A stretch of DNA of 64,000 bases from Chlorobiaceae bacterium (GCA_013335115.1 JAAXWQ010000002.1:1-64000), one strand, 5' to 3'. Numbered from the stretch's first letter, positions 39,038-50,203 are shown. Notes: a model not told the origin generated them from the sequence alone. Numbers and translations are program-made.

Positions 39038-42000
39038 ATGGGAGAGAAAATCCGGATTGCCGCCGTTGTCGGCATGGAGCAATGCAACCAGCGGGTATGG
39101 AGGGAAGTCAAGGAGTTGATCGGCCGGAATGCCGAGCTGACGCAGTGGACCGACCAGGACCTCGAGCATCAGAACCCCGAGGCGGCCAAGGCCATCCATG
39201 AAGCGGACTGCATCTTCACCACCCTGATCCAGTTCAAGGGCCAGGCGGACTGGCTGCAGGAGCAGATCGACCGGTCGAAGGTGAAGACCATCTTCGCCTA
39301 CGAGTCGATGCCCGAGGTGATGCACCTGACGAAGGTCGGCAACTACGTGGTCTCCGAAAACGGCAGCGGTATGCCCGAGATCGTCAAGAAGGTCGCCAAG
39401 ATGCTCGTGAAGGGGCGCGACGAGGATGCGCTCTACGGCTACATGAAGCTGCTTAAGATCATGCGGACGATGCTGCCGCTGATCCCGAAGAAGGCGAAGG
39501 ATTTCAAGAACTGGATGCAGGTGTACACCTACTGGATGCACCCGACGGCCGAGAACCTGGCCTCCATGTTCAACTATATCATGGCCGAGTACTTCGACGT
39601 GAACGTCAAGGCCGAGAAGGTGCAGGAGGTCCCGACGATGGGCTTCTACCACCCCGACGCTCCCGAATACCAGAAGGACCTGCACCACTACGAGAAGTGG
39701 CTGCACAAGCATAACAAGAATTCGGCGAAGCAGAACAACATCGGCCTGCTCTTCTTCCGCAAGCACCTGCTGCAGGAGAAGGAGTACATCGACAACACCA
39801 TCCGCGCCATCGAGGCCAAGGGGCTGAACCCGCTGCCGGTGTTCGTGATGGGCGTCGAGGGCCACGTCGCCGCGCGCGAGTGGTTCTGCCACACCAAGCT
39901 CGACATGCTCATCAACATGATGGGCTTCGGCTTCGTCGGCGGTCCCGCAGGCGCGACCACCCCGGGCGCCTCTGCCGCTGCCCGCGAGGAGATCCTCGGC
40001 AAGATCAACGCGCCGTACGTCGTCTCCCAGCCGCTCTTCATCCAGGACGTGGAGTCGTGGAAGAGCCAGGGCGTCGTGCCGCTGCAGTCCGCCATGACTT
40101 TCGCCCTTCCGGAGATGGACGGCGCGGTCTGCCCGGTCGTGCTCGGCGCGATCAAGGACGGCCGCCTGCACACGCTGCCCGACCGCCTCGACCGGCTCTC
40201 CACCCTCGCGAAGAAGTTCTCGGAGCTGCGCCACACCCCGAACCGCGACAAGAAGGTCGCCTTCGTGGTCTATGACTACCCGCCGGGCATGGGCCGCAAG
40301 GCCAGCGCCGCACTGCTCGACGTGCCGAAGAGCATCCATAAAATGCTCGTGAGGCTTAAGGCCGAGGGGTACAACGTGGGCGAGCTGCCGGACTCCCCGG
40401 AGGCCCTGCTCGCGATGCTCGACCGCGCGACCGATTACGAGATCCAGGCGCACGAGCCGGACTGCTTCACCATCGACCGCCAGACCTACAACGCCATCAC
40501 CACGGACCGCGAGCGCGAGCGCATCGAGGCCCGCTGGAGCGGATTCCCGGGTGACATCGCCCCGGTCGGCGTCGAGAGGCTCTTCATCGGCGGCGTCACG
40601 CTCGGCAACGTCTTCATCGGTGTGCAGCCGAGGCTCGGCATCCAGGGTGACCCGATGCGCCTGCTGTTCGACAAGGAGAACACGCCGCACCACCAGTATA
40701 TCTCCTTCTACCGCTGGATCAGCCGCGAGTTCGGCGCGCACGCGATGGTGCACGTCGGCATGCACGGCACGGTCGAGTGGATGCCCGGCCTCCAGCTCGG
40801 CGTCACCGGCGAGTGCTGGCCGGACGCGCTGCTCGGCGAGGTGCCGCACTTCTACATCTACCCGGTCAACAACCCGAGCGAGGCGAACATCGCCAAGCGC
40901 CGCGGCTACGCGACCATGATTTCGCACAACATCCCGCCGCTCTCCCGCGCTGGGCTCTACAAGGAGCTCCCGGCATTCAAGGAGATGCTGCTCGACTACC
41001 GTGAGCGCGGCCTCGAGAAGATCGTCGACGTGGAGACCGAGATGGCCATCGTCGAGAAGGCCGAGAACCTCAACCTGACTGACGATTGCCCGAGGATGGA
41101 GGGCGAGGCGTTCAGCGACTACATCAGCCGCCTCTACACCTACATGCTCGAACTCGAGAGCAAGCTCATCTCGAACGCCCTGCACGTCTTCGGCGAAACC
41201 CCGGAGCTCGCCACGCAGGTCACCACGATCTCGGAATACCTCAAGGTGCGCGGCAACGACCGCTCGCTACCATCGGTAATCCTCGAGGCGATCGGCGAGC
41301 GCCGCAACTGGGGCGATTATGCGACGCTGGCCACCAAGGCCCGCAAAGGCGACGCCAAGGCGCTGAAGCTCAGGGAGAAGGTGGACGACATCACCAGGGA
41401 GTTCATCGAGCAGACCATCTTCGGCAAGGTCAACCCCGGCACCGTCTTCGGCGTGCTGACCGGTAACGGCAAGGTCAACGAGGAGATGGCGACGGCCATC
41501 AACACCGCCCTGCAGGAAGGACTTGCCCTCAAGCAGGGGCTGAAGGACAACGGCCATGAGATGCAGAGCTTCGTGCGCGCCCTGAACGGCGAGTACCTCC
41601 CATCGGGACCCGGAGGGGACCTCGTGCGCGACGGCGCCGGCATCCTGCCGACCGGCCGCAACATCCACGCCATCGACCCGTGGCGGATCCCTTCGGAGCT
41701 CGCGTTCAAGCGCGGCAAGCAGATCGCCGACACCATCATCCGCCGCCACCAGGAGGAGAACAACGGGCAGTATCCCGAAACCATCGCCCAGGTGCTCTGG
41801 GGCCTCGACACCATCAAGAGCAAGGGTGAGGCCGTCGCGGTCATCATCGCCCTCATGGGTGCCGAACCGGCCTACGATGCGCAGAACAAGATCAGCCACT
41901 ACAAGCTCGTGCCGCTCGAAAAGCTCGGCCGCCCGAGGATCGACGTACTCATCCAGATCAGCTCGATCTTCCGCGACACCTTCGGCGTGCTGGTCGACCA

Positions 42001-42841
42001 CCTCGACAAGCTGGTGAAAGATGCCGCCAGGGCCATCGAGCCGGTTGAGATGAACCATATCCGCAAGCATGTCGAAGAGTCCATGAAGCAGGGCAAGGAC
42101 TTCGAGAGCGCTACCTCGCGCCTCTTCACCCAGGCCCCCGGCACCTACGGATCACAGATCGACGAGCTGGTCGAGGATTCGGCATGGGAGAACGAGGAGG
42201 ACCTCGACAACATGTTCGTCAAGCGCACCGGCTTCGCCTACGGCGGCAACCGCTACGGCGACGAGCAGACTGACATCCTGAAAGACCTGCTCGGCACGGT
42301 GGACCGCGTCGTGCAGCAGGTCGACTCGGCCGAGTACGGCATCTCGGACATCGACCGCTACTTCTCCTCGTCGGGCGCGCTGCAGCTCTCCGCACGTCGC
42401 CGCAACCCGAAGGGAGACAACGTGAAGCTGAACTACGTCGAGACCTACACGGCCGACATCAAGGTCGATGACGCCGAAAAGGCGCTCAAGGTCGAGTTCC
42501 GCACCAAGCTGCTCAACCCGAAATGGTTCGAGGGCATGCTGGCGCAGGGTCACAGCGGCGCCACCGAGATCAGCAACCGATTCACCTACATGATCGGATG
42601 GGACGCCGTCACCAAGGGCGTCGACGACTGGGTCTACAAAGAGGCAGCCCAGACCTACGCGTTCGACCCGGCCATGCGCGACAAGCTGATGAAGCTGAAT
42701 CCGAAGGCATTCAAGAACATCGTCGGACGTATGCTCGAAGCCAGCGGCCGAGGTATGTGGTCCGCCGACCCCGACACTATCGAGAAGCTCCAGGAGATCT
42801 ACTCCGACCTGGAGGATCGCCTCGAAGGCATCGAGGCCTGA
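39038..42841 (+). CDS. bchS: Magnesium-chelatase subunit H paralog (BchS type)
   Basis: A 1267-residue CobN/Mg-chelatase family protein, the porphyrin-binding subunit of Mg-chelatase. The N-terminal domain (about 1-170) precedes the large catalytic part, with conserved blocks GMHGTVEWMPG, YPVNNPSEANIAKRR and GGDLVRDGAGILPTGRNIHA. Green sulfur bacteria carry several BchH copies (BchH, BchS, BchT). I assign BchS because a second copy follows, directly ahead of bchM; this choice rests on gene order recalled from C. tepidum. A terminator follows. Confidence 0.82.
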   Translation: MGEKIRIAAVVGMEQCNQRVWREVKELIGRNAELTQWTDQDLEHQNPEAAKAIHEADCIFTTLIQFKGQADWLQEQIDRSKVKTIFAYESMPEVMHLTKVGNYVVSENGSGMPEIVKKVAKMLVKGRDEDALYGYMKLLKIMRTMLPLIPKKAKDFKNWMQVYTYWMHPTAENLASMFNYIMAEYFDVNVKAEKVQEVPTMGFYHPDAPEYQKDLHHYEKWLHKHNKNSAKQNNIGLLFFRKHLLQEKEYIDNTIRAIEAKGLNPLPVFVMGVEGHVAAREWFCHTKLDMLINMMGFGFVGGPAGATTPGASAAAREEILGKINAPYVVSQPLFIQDVESWKSQGVVPLQSAMTFALPEMDGAVCPVVLGAIKDGRLHTLPDRLDRLSTLAKKFSELRHTPNRDKKVAFVVYDYPPGMGRKASAALLDVPKSIHKMLVRLKAEGYNVGELPDSPEALLAMLDRATDYEIQAHEPDCFTIDRQTYNAITTDRERERIEARWSGFPGDIAPVGVERLFIGGVTLGNVFIGVQPRLGIQGDPMRLLFDKENTPHHQYISFYRWISREFGAHAMVHVGMHGTVEWMPGLQLGVTGECWPDALLGEVPHFYIYPVNNPSEANIAKRRGYATMISHNIPPLSRAGLYKELPAFKEMLLDYRERGLEKIVDVETEMAIVEKAENLNLTDDCPRMEGEAFSDYISRLYTYMLELESKLISNALHVFGETPELATQVTTISEYLKVRGNDRSLPSVILEAIGERRNWGDYATLATKARKGDAKALKLREKVDDITREFIEQTIFGKVNPGTVFGVLTGNGKVNEEMATAINTALQEGLALKQGLKDNGHEMQSFVRALNGEYLPSGPGGDLVRDGAGILPTGRNIHAIDPWRIPSELAFKRGKQIADTIIRRHQEENNGQYPETIAQVLWGLDTIKSKGEAVAVIIALMGAEPAYDAQNKISHYKLVPLEKLGRPRIDVLIQISSIFRDTFGVLVDHLDKLVKDAARAIEPVEMNHIRKHVEESMKQGKDFESATSRLFTQAPGTYGSQIDELVEDSAWENEEDLDNMFVKRTGFAYGGNRYGDEQTDILKDLLGTVDRVVQQVDSAEYGISDIDRYFSSSGALQLSARRRNPKGDNVKLNYVETYTADIKVDDAEKALKVEFRTKLLNPKWFEGMLAQGHSGATEISNRFTYMIGWDAVTKGVDDWVYKEAAQTYAFDPAMRDKLMKLNPKAFKNIVGRMLEASGRGMWSADPDTIEKLQEIYSDLEDRLEGIEA

Positions 42842-42865
42842 GCCTGCGATCCAGGACACGCGCTC

Positions 42866-42899
42866 AAAAGGCGGCACCGACACCGGTGCCGCCTTTTTC
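42866..42899 (+). terminator. Terminator of bchS
   Basis: GGCGGCACC and GGTGCCGCC pair around a 6-nt loop, flanked by AAAA and TTTTTCTTTT. bchS can therefore be expressed apart from bchH. Confidence 0.9.
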
Positions 42900-42955
42900 T
42901 TTTCCACCCCATCCCACCCGGGGTTCGTTTCACTTCACCCTGCGCTACCAACATC

Positions 42956-43045
42956 GGGCCCCGCCGGGGCCCAGGAATCGATATTTCGTAAGATTAAGCC
43001 CCGGGAGCGCCGAGCTCCAGCTCGGCATTGGAGCCGAACGGCTCC
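42956..43045. repeat. Three consecutive perfect GC-rich hairpins
   Basis: Within 90 nt lie GGGCCCC-GCC-GGGGCCC (42956-42972), GCCGAGC-TCCA-GCTCGGC (43009-43026) and GGAGCCG-AA-CGGCTCC (43030-43045). The tiny loops suggest DNA palindromes or a folded RNA element. No gene covers them. They may be a REP-like element or part of a structured leader. Confidence 0.55.
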
Positions 43046-43166
43046 TGTCCCCTGCGCTTCCCTGCAAATCCGGTGTATCCCCGACGCACTTGCCGTATAA
43101 GCCAGCGCTGGAGCAAAACCATATCATAGATATTCTATTCAGTTTCGATATATTTATTAATTCATC

Positions 43167-43601
43167 ATGCACCATTCATCAATGAAAGCCCGAAAGAAAT
43201 CAGTTACGCGGGACCTCCTTCGCATCTTTGAGATTGCGCTCTTTTTCGCCATCTCGGTGCTCGGATACGGCATGTTGGCGAAAACGTCCACCTCCGGCTC
43301 AAAAACCAAGAGCCGCACCCAGCTTTCCGATACCAGGAACACCCTCATACCTGACAGCTTCGAACGAGCCCTGCGAGACCTCCGTGTCCTCGATGCGGCA
43401 CCGGCAAAAACCCGTCTGGACAGCGAAAATCCGCAGCAGGACTGCTTCCTCTCCGCCCTCGAAGCACCCGTCCACATCGAGCATCGCAAGCTCCACCTCC
43501 TGCCGGCCGACCTCGACAGGGGGCCGGCTTACGGCTTTGCTTCCTCCCCGCCATCCATTCCTTACAACCTCCTCCAGCAGAATCCTGTGCTTCTGGTATA
43601 G
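43167..43601 (+). CDS. Small putative membrane protein between bchS and bchH
   Basis: Unrecognised 144-residue ORF. A basic N-terminus (MKARKKSVTRDLLR from the second Met at 43182) precedes a single membrane helix (IFEIALFFAISVLGYGML), then a soluble tail of about 100 residues. No clear ribosome-binding site is present. The overlapping plus-strand ORF at 43228 and the antisense ORF at 43299 look less natural. I recall a small gene in this place in C. tepidum, which supports it being real. Confidence 0.5.
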   Translation: MHHSSMKARKKSVTRDLLRIFEIALFFAISVLGYGMLAKTSTSGSKTKSRTQLSDTRNTLIPDSFERALRDLRVLDAAPAKTRLDSENPQQDCFLSALEAPVHIEHRKLHLLPADLDRGPAYGFASSPPSIPYNLLQQNPVLLV

Positions 43602-43775
43602 GCCAGGGCCCGGCAACCCGCCCAGCGACAACCGCCCCATCGAAACCGGCTCAACCCCGGCCACTGCTTTTTATTCAGGCAGGCGCATGACGGTGTATTG
43701 TCCTGGACCAAGCCGCCGACCCGGTGTCGGAGCCACCCTGAACTACCGAAACGAGTCCAAAACAGGATCTGATCC

Positions 43776-46700
43776 ATGCGATTTCTCTTCATCACGATGG
43801 AGCCCACGAACAACAGCGCCCTCAAATCGGCGGCGGCTGAACTGAATCGTGAGTTCCAGCTCGACCTCGAGGTGTCGATGTTCAACCTCGGGTTGAACCA
43901 CGGTGCGCAAGCCTGGGAAAGGCTGGAAAAAGAGGTGCCGCAAGCCGATTTCATCTTCGGGTCGATGCTTTTCAGCGAGGAGATCGTCAGGCCGCTCGAA
44001 CAGATCCTCGAAACCGCGGAGTGCCCGGTCTGCATGATTACCAGCAACCCGGCGCTGATCAACCAGACGCGGGTCGGCCGCTTTTCGCTGCTGAAGTCGA
44101 AGGAAGATGAGGCGGAGAAGCCGCAGGGCATCTTCAAGCAGTGGGCCGCCAAGCTCAGGCCGACCCACAGCAGCAGTGAGGGTGGGCGCCAGCTCGCGAT
44201 GGTGCGCAACGTCGGCAAGCTCATGAAGCATATCCCCGGCAAAGCCAGGGACATCCATACGTTCATCTCGGCACACCAGTTCTGGCTCAACGGCTCGAAG
44301 GAAAACATGCGCCGCTTCCTCTGCCTGCTGGTCGAACGCTACATCCCCGGCTACAAAGGGGTGCTCCCGCAGAAGGACCCGATCTTCTATCCCGACACCG
44401 CGCTCTTCCACCCGGACGCCGGAGCGCCGTTCGCCACGACCGCCCAGTACCGGGAATGGCACCAGTCGAACCGCCCCGAAACCACCAAGGGCACGGTGGC
44501 CATCCTCGTGATGCGCGCAACCCTGCTCTCCGAGAACATGCTGCACATCGGCCAGCTGGTTCGCGACATCGAGTCGCACGGCATCCGCTGCTGCGTCGCC
44601 TATAGCGGCGGCCTCGATTTCCGGCCGGCGCTCGAAGGGTTCTTCGATCCGGCCATGCCCGAATCGATCCCGGTCGACCTGCTCATCAACGCCACCGGCT
44701 TTTCCCTGGTCGGAGGGCCGGCGGAAACCAAGTCGGCCGAAGCCGTGGAGATCCTGAAGAAGATCGGTGTCCCCTGCTACAACATCATCCCGCTCGCCTT
44801 TCAGCCGATCGCCCAGTGGAGGGAGAGCCACCTCGGCCTCACCCCGCTGCAGACCGCCCTGAGCGTCGCCGTCCCGGAGCTCGACGGCACCATTGAACCA
44901 CACGTGTTCGCCGGACTCGAAGAGGGCAGTGAACGAACCCTGCCGCTGCCGGAGGAGAGCGCGTGGCTGTCGAGGCGTGTCGCCAGGCTGCTCAGCCTCA
45001 GGAAGAAGGCCCCGGCAGGGAAAAAGATCGCCATCGTGCTTTTCAACTTCCCGCCGAACCTCGGCAATGCCGGCACGGCCGCGTTCCTCGAGGTGTTCGA
45101 AAGCCTCTGGCGCCTGATGAAGAAGCTCAGTGACGACGGTTACCTGGTCGACCTGCCGAAGTCGTCGGAGGAGCTCCGCGACCGACTGCTTGAAGGCAAC
45201 CGCCTCATCTACGGAACGGACGGCAACGTCGCGGCACATTACCCCGTCGAACTCTACCGGAAGCAGTTCCCCGCCTATGAAAAGATCGAGCCGTTCTGGG
45301 GCGATGCTCCCGGCGAGATCCTGAACGACCGGACCCGGTTCCACATCCTCGGCACCCATTTCGGCAACCTGTTCATCGGCCAGCAGCCATCCTTCGGCTA
45401 CGAGCGCGACCCGATGCGGCTGCTTATGGCGAAGGACGCCGCGCCGAACCACGCTTTCGCGGCGTTCTACTCCTGGCTCGACAACGAGTTTGCTGCCGAC
45501 GCGGTACTGCACTTCGGCACCCACGGCGCCCTCGAGTTCATGCCGGGCAAACAGGTCGGCCTCTCGCTCGACTGCTGGCCGAAGCGCCTCATCGGCTCCT
45601 TGCCCCACTTTTACTGCTACTGCGTCAACAACCCGAGCGAAGCAGCCATCGCCAAACGCCGCGGCCTGGCAACACTGGTCAGCTATATGGCGCCGCCGCT
45701 CGAACATGCAGGCCTGTACAAGGGCATGCGGCAAATCAGGGACCTGGTCGGCGCATGGAGGAACCGCCCTTCGGACGAAGTGCTCCAGCAAATCCGCGAA
45801 CTGGCCGCCGGCATCGACCTGCATCCTCCGGGCGAGATGGAGGACGAAGCCTGGATCACCTGGCTGAACAACGAGATCTACCTCATCGAGGAGCGCATGA
45901 TCCCGCTCGGCCTGCACGTTCTCGGCCAGGCCGCCACGGTCGAGAGCCTGACGGACAACCTGACCCTGCTGGTCAGCCACGCACGCCCCGAACTGGACGA
46001 CCGCTCGCTTCCCGAACTGGTCAGCGCGGGGCTCGGCCTCGACTGCCGCATGATGGCTGAAATGCACGAGGAGGACATGGCGCTCCGGGACTCCTGGCAG
46101 CAGGTGATCTCAATCTGCCGCGAAGCGGTCCGCCTTTTCGTGGGCACCATCCCCGACAAGCTACCGCCCGGCCTCACCACGACGGCCCTGCTCGAAGGAA
46201 CGCTCGCGGTACGCATGGACGACGCCGACACCTGGCTGCAGAAATCCGCCGGCGTGAAACCCGTCCAGATGCACCGCCTCTGGCACTTCCTGAACGGCAT
46301 CCTGATCGGCATGGCCACCAACCACGAGATCGAGGCGGTCGCGAGCGCCCTTTCCGGCGGATACATCCCGCCCTCCCCCGGCAACGACCTGGTCAGGAAC
46401 CCGTCGATCGTCCCGACCGGCAGGAACATCCACAGCCTCGACCCGTTCAGCATCCCGACCCCGTTCGCCCAGAAGGAGGGCAAGCGATCAGCCGAAGCCC
46501 TGCTCGAGCAGCACCGCAGGGAGACCGGCGCCATCCCCGAATCGATTGCGCTGATCCTGTGGGGCACCGACAACCTGAAGAGCGATGGCGAAGGGGTGTC
46601 GCAAGCCCTGGCGCTGCTTGGCGCGAAGGTCAAGACCGACGAGCTCGGCAAGATCGGCGACGTCGAGCTGATCCCGCTATCGGAACTGGGAAGGCCGCGC

Positions 46701-47615
46701 ATCGACATCGTCGTGACGGTCAGCGGCATTTTCAGGGACCTGCTCTCGCACCAGGTCCGGCTGCTTGACCGCGCCGTGCGGCTTGCCGCCGCTGCGGACG
46801 AACCGGAGTCGATGAACTTCGTCAGGAAGCACGTCCGGCTCCAGGCGGCAGAGATGCAGGTTACGACCGAAGAGGCCGCCGGCAGGATCTACTCCAATGC
46901 CCCCGGCAGCTACGGATCGAACGTGAACCACCTCGTCGAGAGCAGCACCTGGGAAGAGGAGACGCAGCTCGCCGACGCATTCGTGAACCGCAAGAGCTTC
47001 GCCTACACCCCCGCCGGGGAGTGGCAGGAGAGCCCGGAAGTGTTACGTTCGGCACTGAAAAATGTTACATTGACGTTCCAGAATATAGACAGTTTCGAAA
47101 TCGGCGTGTCCGATATCGACCACTATTATGAGTATCTTGGCGGCGTCTCTAAATCGGTTGAGGTACTCAGCGGCTCGAAACCGAAGGTGATGGTGGGTGA
47201 CATGGGCGGGTTCGGCAACGGCCAGAAGATCCGGTCGCTCGAAAGCATGGTGGCGCTCGAAGCGCGCACCAAGCTCCTGAACCCGAAGTGGTACGAGGCG
47301 ATGCTCGAGCACGGCTACGAAGGGGTCAGGGAGATCGAGGCACACCTGACCAACACCTACGGGTGGAGCGCTACGGCTTCGGCGGTCAAGAACTGGACCT
47401 ACCAGCAGTTCTCGCAGACCTACCTGCAGGACAGGGAGATGCTCGAACGGCTCGCCGCCATGAACCCGAACGCCACCATGGCCATGACCAGGCGCCTGCT
47501 CGAAGCCCACTCGCGCGGCTTCTGGGAGGCCGACGAAGGCACCATCGAGGAACTGCAGGAACTGTACGAAGAGCTTGAAACGAGGATCGAAGGCGCCCAC
47601 AGCGGGCAGGCCTGA
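43776..47615 (+). CDS. bchH: Magnesium-chelatase subunit H
   Basis: A 1279-residue H subunit that binds protoporphyrin IX and inserts Mg with BchI and BchD (neither is in this window). It has the same domain order as the copy at 39038, with matching blocks [27 protein letters not shown] and [19 protein letters not shown]. bchM starts 45 nt after its stop, followed by bchE, matching the Mg-branch order of the pathway. That neighbourhood is why I call this copy BchH; the exact paralog needs a tree. Confidence 0.85.
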   Translation: MRFLFITMEPTNNSALKSAAAELNREFQLDLEVSMFNLGLNHGAQAWERLEKEVPQADFIFGSMLFSEEIVRPLEQILETAECPVCMITSNPALINQTRVGRFSLLKSKEDEAEKPQGIFKQWAAKLRPTHSSSEGGRQLAMVRNVGKLMKHIPGKARDIHTFISAHQFWLNGSKENMRRFLCLLVERYIPGYKGVLPQKDPIFYPDTALFHPDAGAPFATTAQYREWHQSNRPETTKGTVAILVMRATLLSENMLHIGQLVRDIESHGIRCCVAYSGGLDFRPALEGFFDPAMPESIPVDLLINATGFSLVGGPAETKSAEAVEILKKIGVPCYNIIPLAFQPIAQWRESHLGLTPLQTALSVAVPELDGTIEPHVFAGLEEGSERTLPLPEESAWLSRRVARLLSLRKKAPAGKKIAIVLFNFPPNLGNAGTAAFLEVFESLWRLMKKLSDDGYLVDLPKSSEELRDRLLEGNRLIYGTDGNVAAHYPVELYRKQFPAYEKIEPFWGDAPGEILNDRTRFHILGTHFGNLFIGQQPSFGYERDPMRLLMAKDAAPNHAFAAFYSWLDNEFAADAVLHFGTHGALEFMPGKQVGLSLDCWPKRLIGSLPHFYCYCVNNPSEAAIAKRRGLATLVSYMAPPLEHAGLYKGMRQIRDLVGAWRNRPSDEVLQQIRELAAGIDLHPPGEMEDEAWITWLNNEIYLIEERMIPLGLHVLGQAATVESLTDNLTLLVSHARPELDDRSLPELVSAGLGLDCRMMAEMHEEDMALRDSWQQVISICREAVRLFVGTIPDKLPPGLTTTALLEGTLAVRMDDADTWLQKSAGVKPVQMHRLWHFLNGILIGMATNHEIEAVASALSGGYIPPSPGNDLVRNPSIVPTGRNIHSLDPFSIPTPFAQKEGKRSAEALLEQHRRETGAIPESIALILWGTDNLKSDGEGVSQALALLGAKVKTDELGKIGDVELIPLSELGRPRIDIVVTVSGIFRDLLSHQVRLLDRAVRLAAAADEPESMNFVRKHVRLQAAEMQVTTEEAAGRIYSNAPGSYGSNVNHLVESSTWEEETQLADAFVNRKSFAYTPAGEWQESPEVLRSALKNVTLTFQNIDSFEIGVSDIDHYYEYLGGVSKSVEVLSGSKPKVMVGDMGGFGNGQKIRSLESMVALEARTKLLNPKWYEAMLEHGYEGVREIEAHLTNTYGWSATASAVKNWTYQQFSQTYLQDREMLERLAAMNPNATMAMTRRLLEAHSRGFWEADEGTIEELQELYEELETRIEGAHSGQA

Positions 47616-47660
47616 AAAAGTAATGACCACGAAACAGTATAAACAACGCCTGAACAGACC

Positions 47661-48359
47661 ATGAACAGCTCATCATTCAACGTCGAAGAACACAAGAAGA
47701 TGCTCCAGTCGTACTTCAATGGCCAGGGCTTCCAGCGCTGGGCGTCGATCTACGGCAGCGACAAACTCTCGACCGTCAGGTCCACCGTCAGGCAGGGCCA
47801 CGCGGTCATGATGGACAAGGCGTTCGAGTGGCTGCAGGGCACCGGGCTGAAAAAAGGCGCGAAGGTGCTCGACGCAGGGTGCGGCACCGGCCTCTTCTCC
47901 ATCCGCCTCGCCCGGAACGGCTACCTCGTCAAGGCGGCGGACATCGCCTCCCAGATGGTGAACAAAACCCGTGAGGACGCCGTGAAGGAGGGGGTCGACG
48001 GCAACATCGAGTTCGAGGTCAACTCGATCGAGTCGGTCTCGGGCAGCTTCGACGCCGTGGTCTGCTTCGACGTCCTGATCCACTACCCTGCCGAAGGGTT
48101 CGCCAACGCCTTCGCCAACCTCAGCGGCCTGACGCAGGGACCGGTGATCTTCACCTATGCCCCGTACAACAAGATCCTCGCCTTCCAGCACTGGCTCGGC
48201 GGCTTCTTCCCGAAGAAGGAGCGCCGCACGACCATCCAGATGATCAGGGACGAGGAGATGCAGCGGGTGCTGAAGAAACTCGGGCTGACGGTGGTCAACC
48301 GGCAGAAGATCAGCTTCGGCTTCTACCACACCATGCTGATGCAGGTGGCCCGGCGCTGA
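47661..48359 (+). CDS. bchM: Mg-protoporphyrin IX methyltransferase
   Basis: A 232-residue SAM-dependent methyltransferase that esterifies the C13 propionate of Mg-protoporphyrin IX. The SAM-binding motif I is [16 protein letters not shown] at 69-84, and motif II lies around [14 protein letters not shown]. It sits between bchH, whose product it uses, and bchE, which uses its product. Confidence 0.95.
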   Translation: MNSSSFNVEEHKKMLQSYFNGQGFQRWASIYGSDKLSTVRSTVRQGHAVMMDKAFEWLQGTGLKKGAKVLDAGCGTGLFSIRLARNGYLVKAADIASQMVNKTREDAVKEGVDGNIEFEVNSIESVSGSFDAVVCFDVLIHYPAEGFANAFANLSGLTQGPVIFTYAPYNKILAFQHWLGGFFPKKERRTTIQMIRDEEMQRVLKKLGLTVVNRQKISFGFYHTMLMQVARR

Positions 48360-48434
48360 TGACGCGGGATTCTGGCTCTTGAATTTCCTTGAATATGTTG
48401 TAGATTAGGCCTTCTATATATTTTTCATGAGAAA

Positions 48435-48456
48435 CACGCGCAAACGTAGCCGCGTG
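48435..48456 (+). other. Hairpin in the bchE leader
   Basis: CACGCG and CGCGTG pair around a 10-nt loop, followed by a run of eight A, about 50 nt before the bchE start. Since T does not follow, it is not a plus-strand terminator. It may stabilise the mRNA or take part in regulation. Confidence 0.3.
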
Positions 48457-48505
48457 CAAAAAAAACCGAATTCGTACCAAAAACCTATCCGGAGGGTGGA
48501 GAAAG

Positions 48506-50146
48506 ATGAAGATTCTGATGATTCAGCCGAATTATCATTCAGGCGGTGCTGAGATTGCAGGCAACTGGACGCCCAGCTGGGTTGCCTATATCGGAGGTGC
48601 CCTGAAGCAGGCCGGCTTCACCCAGGTGAAGTTCGTGGATGCGATGGCCGACAACCTGCCCGACGAAACAATCGAGGAGATTATCCGCAAGAACAAGCCG
48701 GATGTGGTCATGGCCACCAATATCACCCCCTCGATCTTCAAGGCCCAGGATATCATGAAGGCCGCAAAAAGGGTCGATCCGAAGATCAGGACCATCATGG
48801 GCGGCATCCACTCCACCTTCATGTACCCGCAGGTGCTGACCGAAGCACCGGAAACCGATTACGTGGTCCGCGGCGAAGGCGAAGAGGTCACGGTCAACCT
48901 CATCAAATCGATCGCCGCCGGCACCGACCTGCAGGACCGCGCAGAGATCACCGGCATCGCCTATATCGATGAAAAAGGCGAGGTGTTCGCGACTCCTGCC
49001 CACCCCGTCATTGAAGACCTCGACACGCTGTCGCCCGACTGGAGCCTTTACGACTGGGACAAATACATCTATACGCCGCTGAACTGCCGCCTCGCCGTGC
49101 CGAACTTCGCACGAGGCTGCCCCTTCACCTGCACCTTCTGCTCGCAATGGCAGTTCTGGCGCCGGTACCGCGCCCGCAGCCCGAAGAATTTCGTCGACGA
49201 GATCGAAATCCTCGTCAAGAAATACAACGTCGGATTCTTCATCCTCGCCGACGAAGAGCCGACCATCAACAAGCAGAAGTTCGTCTCCCTCTGCCAGGAG
49301 CTCATCGACCGCAAGCTCGACGTCACCTGGGGCATCAACACCCGCGTGACCGACATCATGCGTGACGAGGACCTCCTCCCGTTCTTCCGCAAGGCAGGCC
49401 TGGTCCACGTTTCGCTCGGCACCGAAGCTGCCAGCCAGATGAACCTGAACCGCTTCCGCAAAGAGACCACGATCGAAGAGAACAAGTACGCCATCAAGCT
49501 GCTCCAGAAGAACGGCATCGTGGCCGAAGCGCAGTTCGTGATGGGCCTCGAGCACGAAACCCCGGAGAGCATCGAAGAGACCTACCAGCTCTGCAAGGAC
49601 TGGGACCCGGACATGGCCAACTGGACCATCTACACCCCGTGGCCCTTCTCCGACCTCTTCAAGGAGCTCGGCGACCGCGTCGAGGTCCGCGACTACTCAC
49701 GATACAACTTCGTGTCGCCGATCATCAAACCGGACAACATGGAGCGCGAGGACGTGCTGAAAGGCGTGCTGAAGTCCTACGCGAGGTTCTACGCCCGCAA
49801 GACCTTCTTCAGCTACCCGTGGATCAAGGACCCGTATGTGCGCAAGTACATGCTCGGTTGCCTCAAGGCTTTCGCGCAGACCACCATCACCAAGCGATTC
49901 TACGACATCGACCGCGTCAAGACCAAGAACCGCAAGATCGAGATCGACCTCGGGTTCGACCAGTCGAGGATCCTGACGCAGGCCGAGGTGAAGAACCTCA
50001 AGGAACTGAGACCCGAAATGGTCGCCGACATGAGCTTCGGCCTCAAGGAAGCAGGCTACCAGCGCGAGCACGACGAGCATAACTGGGACGAGTTCGACGA
50101 GACGACCATCAAGGACCGTACCTCCACGACCGTCCGCAACTGCTGA
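48506..50146 (+). CDS. bchE: Anaerobic Mg-protoporphyrin IX monomethyl ester cyclase
   Basis: A 546-residue B12-binding radical SAM enzyme that forms the isocyclic ring E without oxygen. The N-terminal B12-binding domain spans about 1-140, and the radical SAM cluster is C205-x3-C209-x2-C212 in RGCPFTCTFC. It has a strong ribosome-binding site (GGAGGGTGGAG). Its 146-nt upstream gap could hold its own promoter. It needs an Fe-S cluster and cobalamin. Confidence 0.95.
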   Translation: MKILMIQPNYHSGGAEIAGNWTPSWVAYIGGALKQAGFTQVKFVDAMADNLPDETIEEIIRKNKPDVVMATNITPSIFKAQDIMKAAKRVDPKIRTIMGGIHSTFMYPQVLTEAPETDYVVRGEGEEVTVNLIKSIAAGTDLQDRAEITGIAYIDEKGEVFATPAHPVIEDLDTLSPDWSLYDWDKYIYTPLNCRLAVPNFARGCPFTCTFCSQWQFWRRYRARSPKNFVDEIEILVKKYNVGFFILADEEPTINKQKFVSLCQELIDRKLDVTWGINTRVTDIMRDEDLLPFFRKAGLVHVSLGTEAASQMNLNRFRKETTIEENKYAIKLLQKNGIVAEAQFVMGLEHETPESIEETYQLCKDWDPDMANWTIYTPWPFSDLFKELGDRVEVRDYSRYNFVSPIIKPDNMEREDVLKGVLKSYARFYARKTFFSYPWIKDPYVRKYMLGCLKAFAQTTITKRFYDIDRVKTKNRKIEIDLGFDQSRILTQAEVKNLKELRPEMVADMSFGLKEAGYQREHDEHNWDEFDETTIKDRTSTTVRNC

Positions 50147-50168
50147 TACCCGGATTTACCAGAAAAGC

Positions 50169-50203
50169 AAAAAGGCTGCCGAGTGGCAGCCTTTTGCTTT
50201 TTT
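50169..50203. terminator. Terminator between bchE and hsp20
   Basis: AAAAGGCTGCC and GGCAGCCTTTT pair around GAGT and are followed by GCTTTTTT. It serves bchE and, weakly, the convergent small heat-shock gene. Confidence 0.85.

Noticed and set aside
39032-41185. 717-residue minus-strand ORF
   Set aside because: Antisense shadow of bchS produced by GC-rich codon bias; composition rich in His, Arg, Asp and Leu without known domains.
43743-46067. 774-residue minus-strand ORF
   Set aside because: Antisense shadow of bchH.
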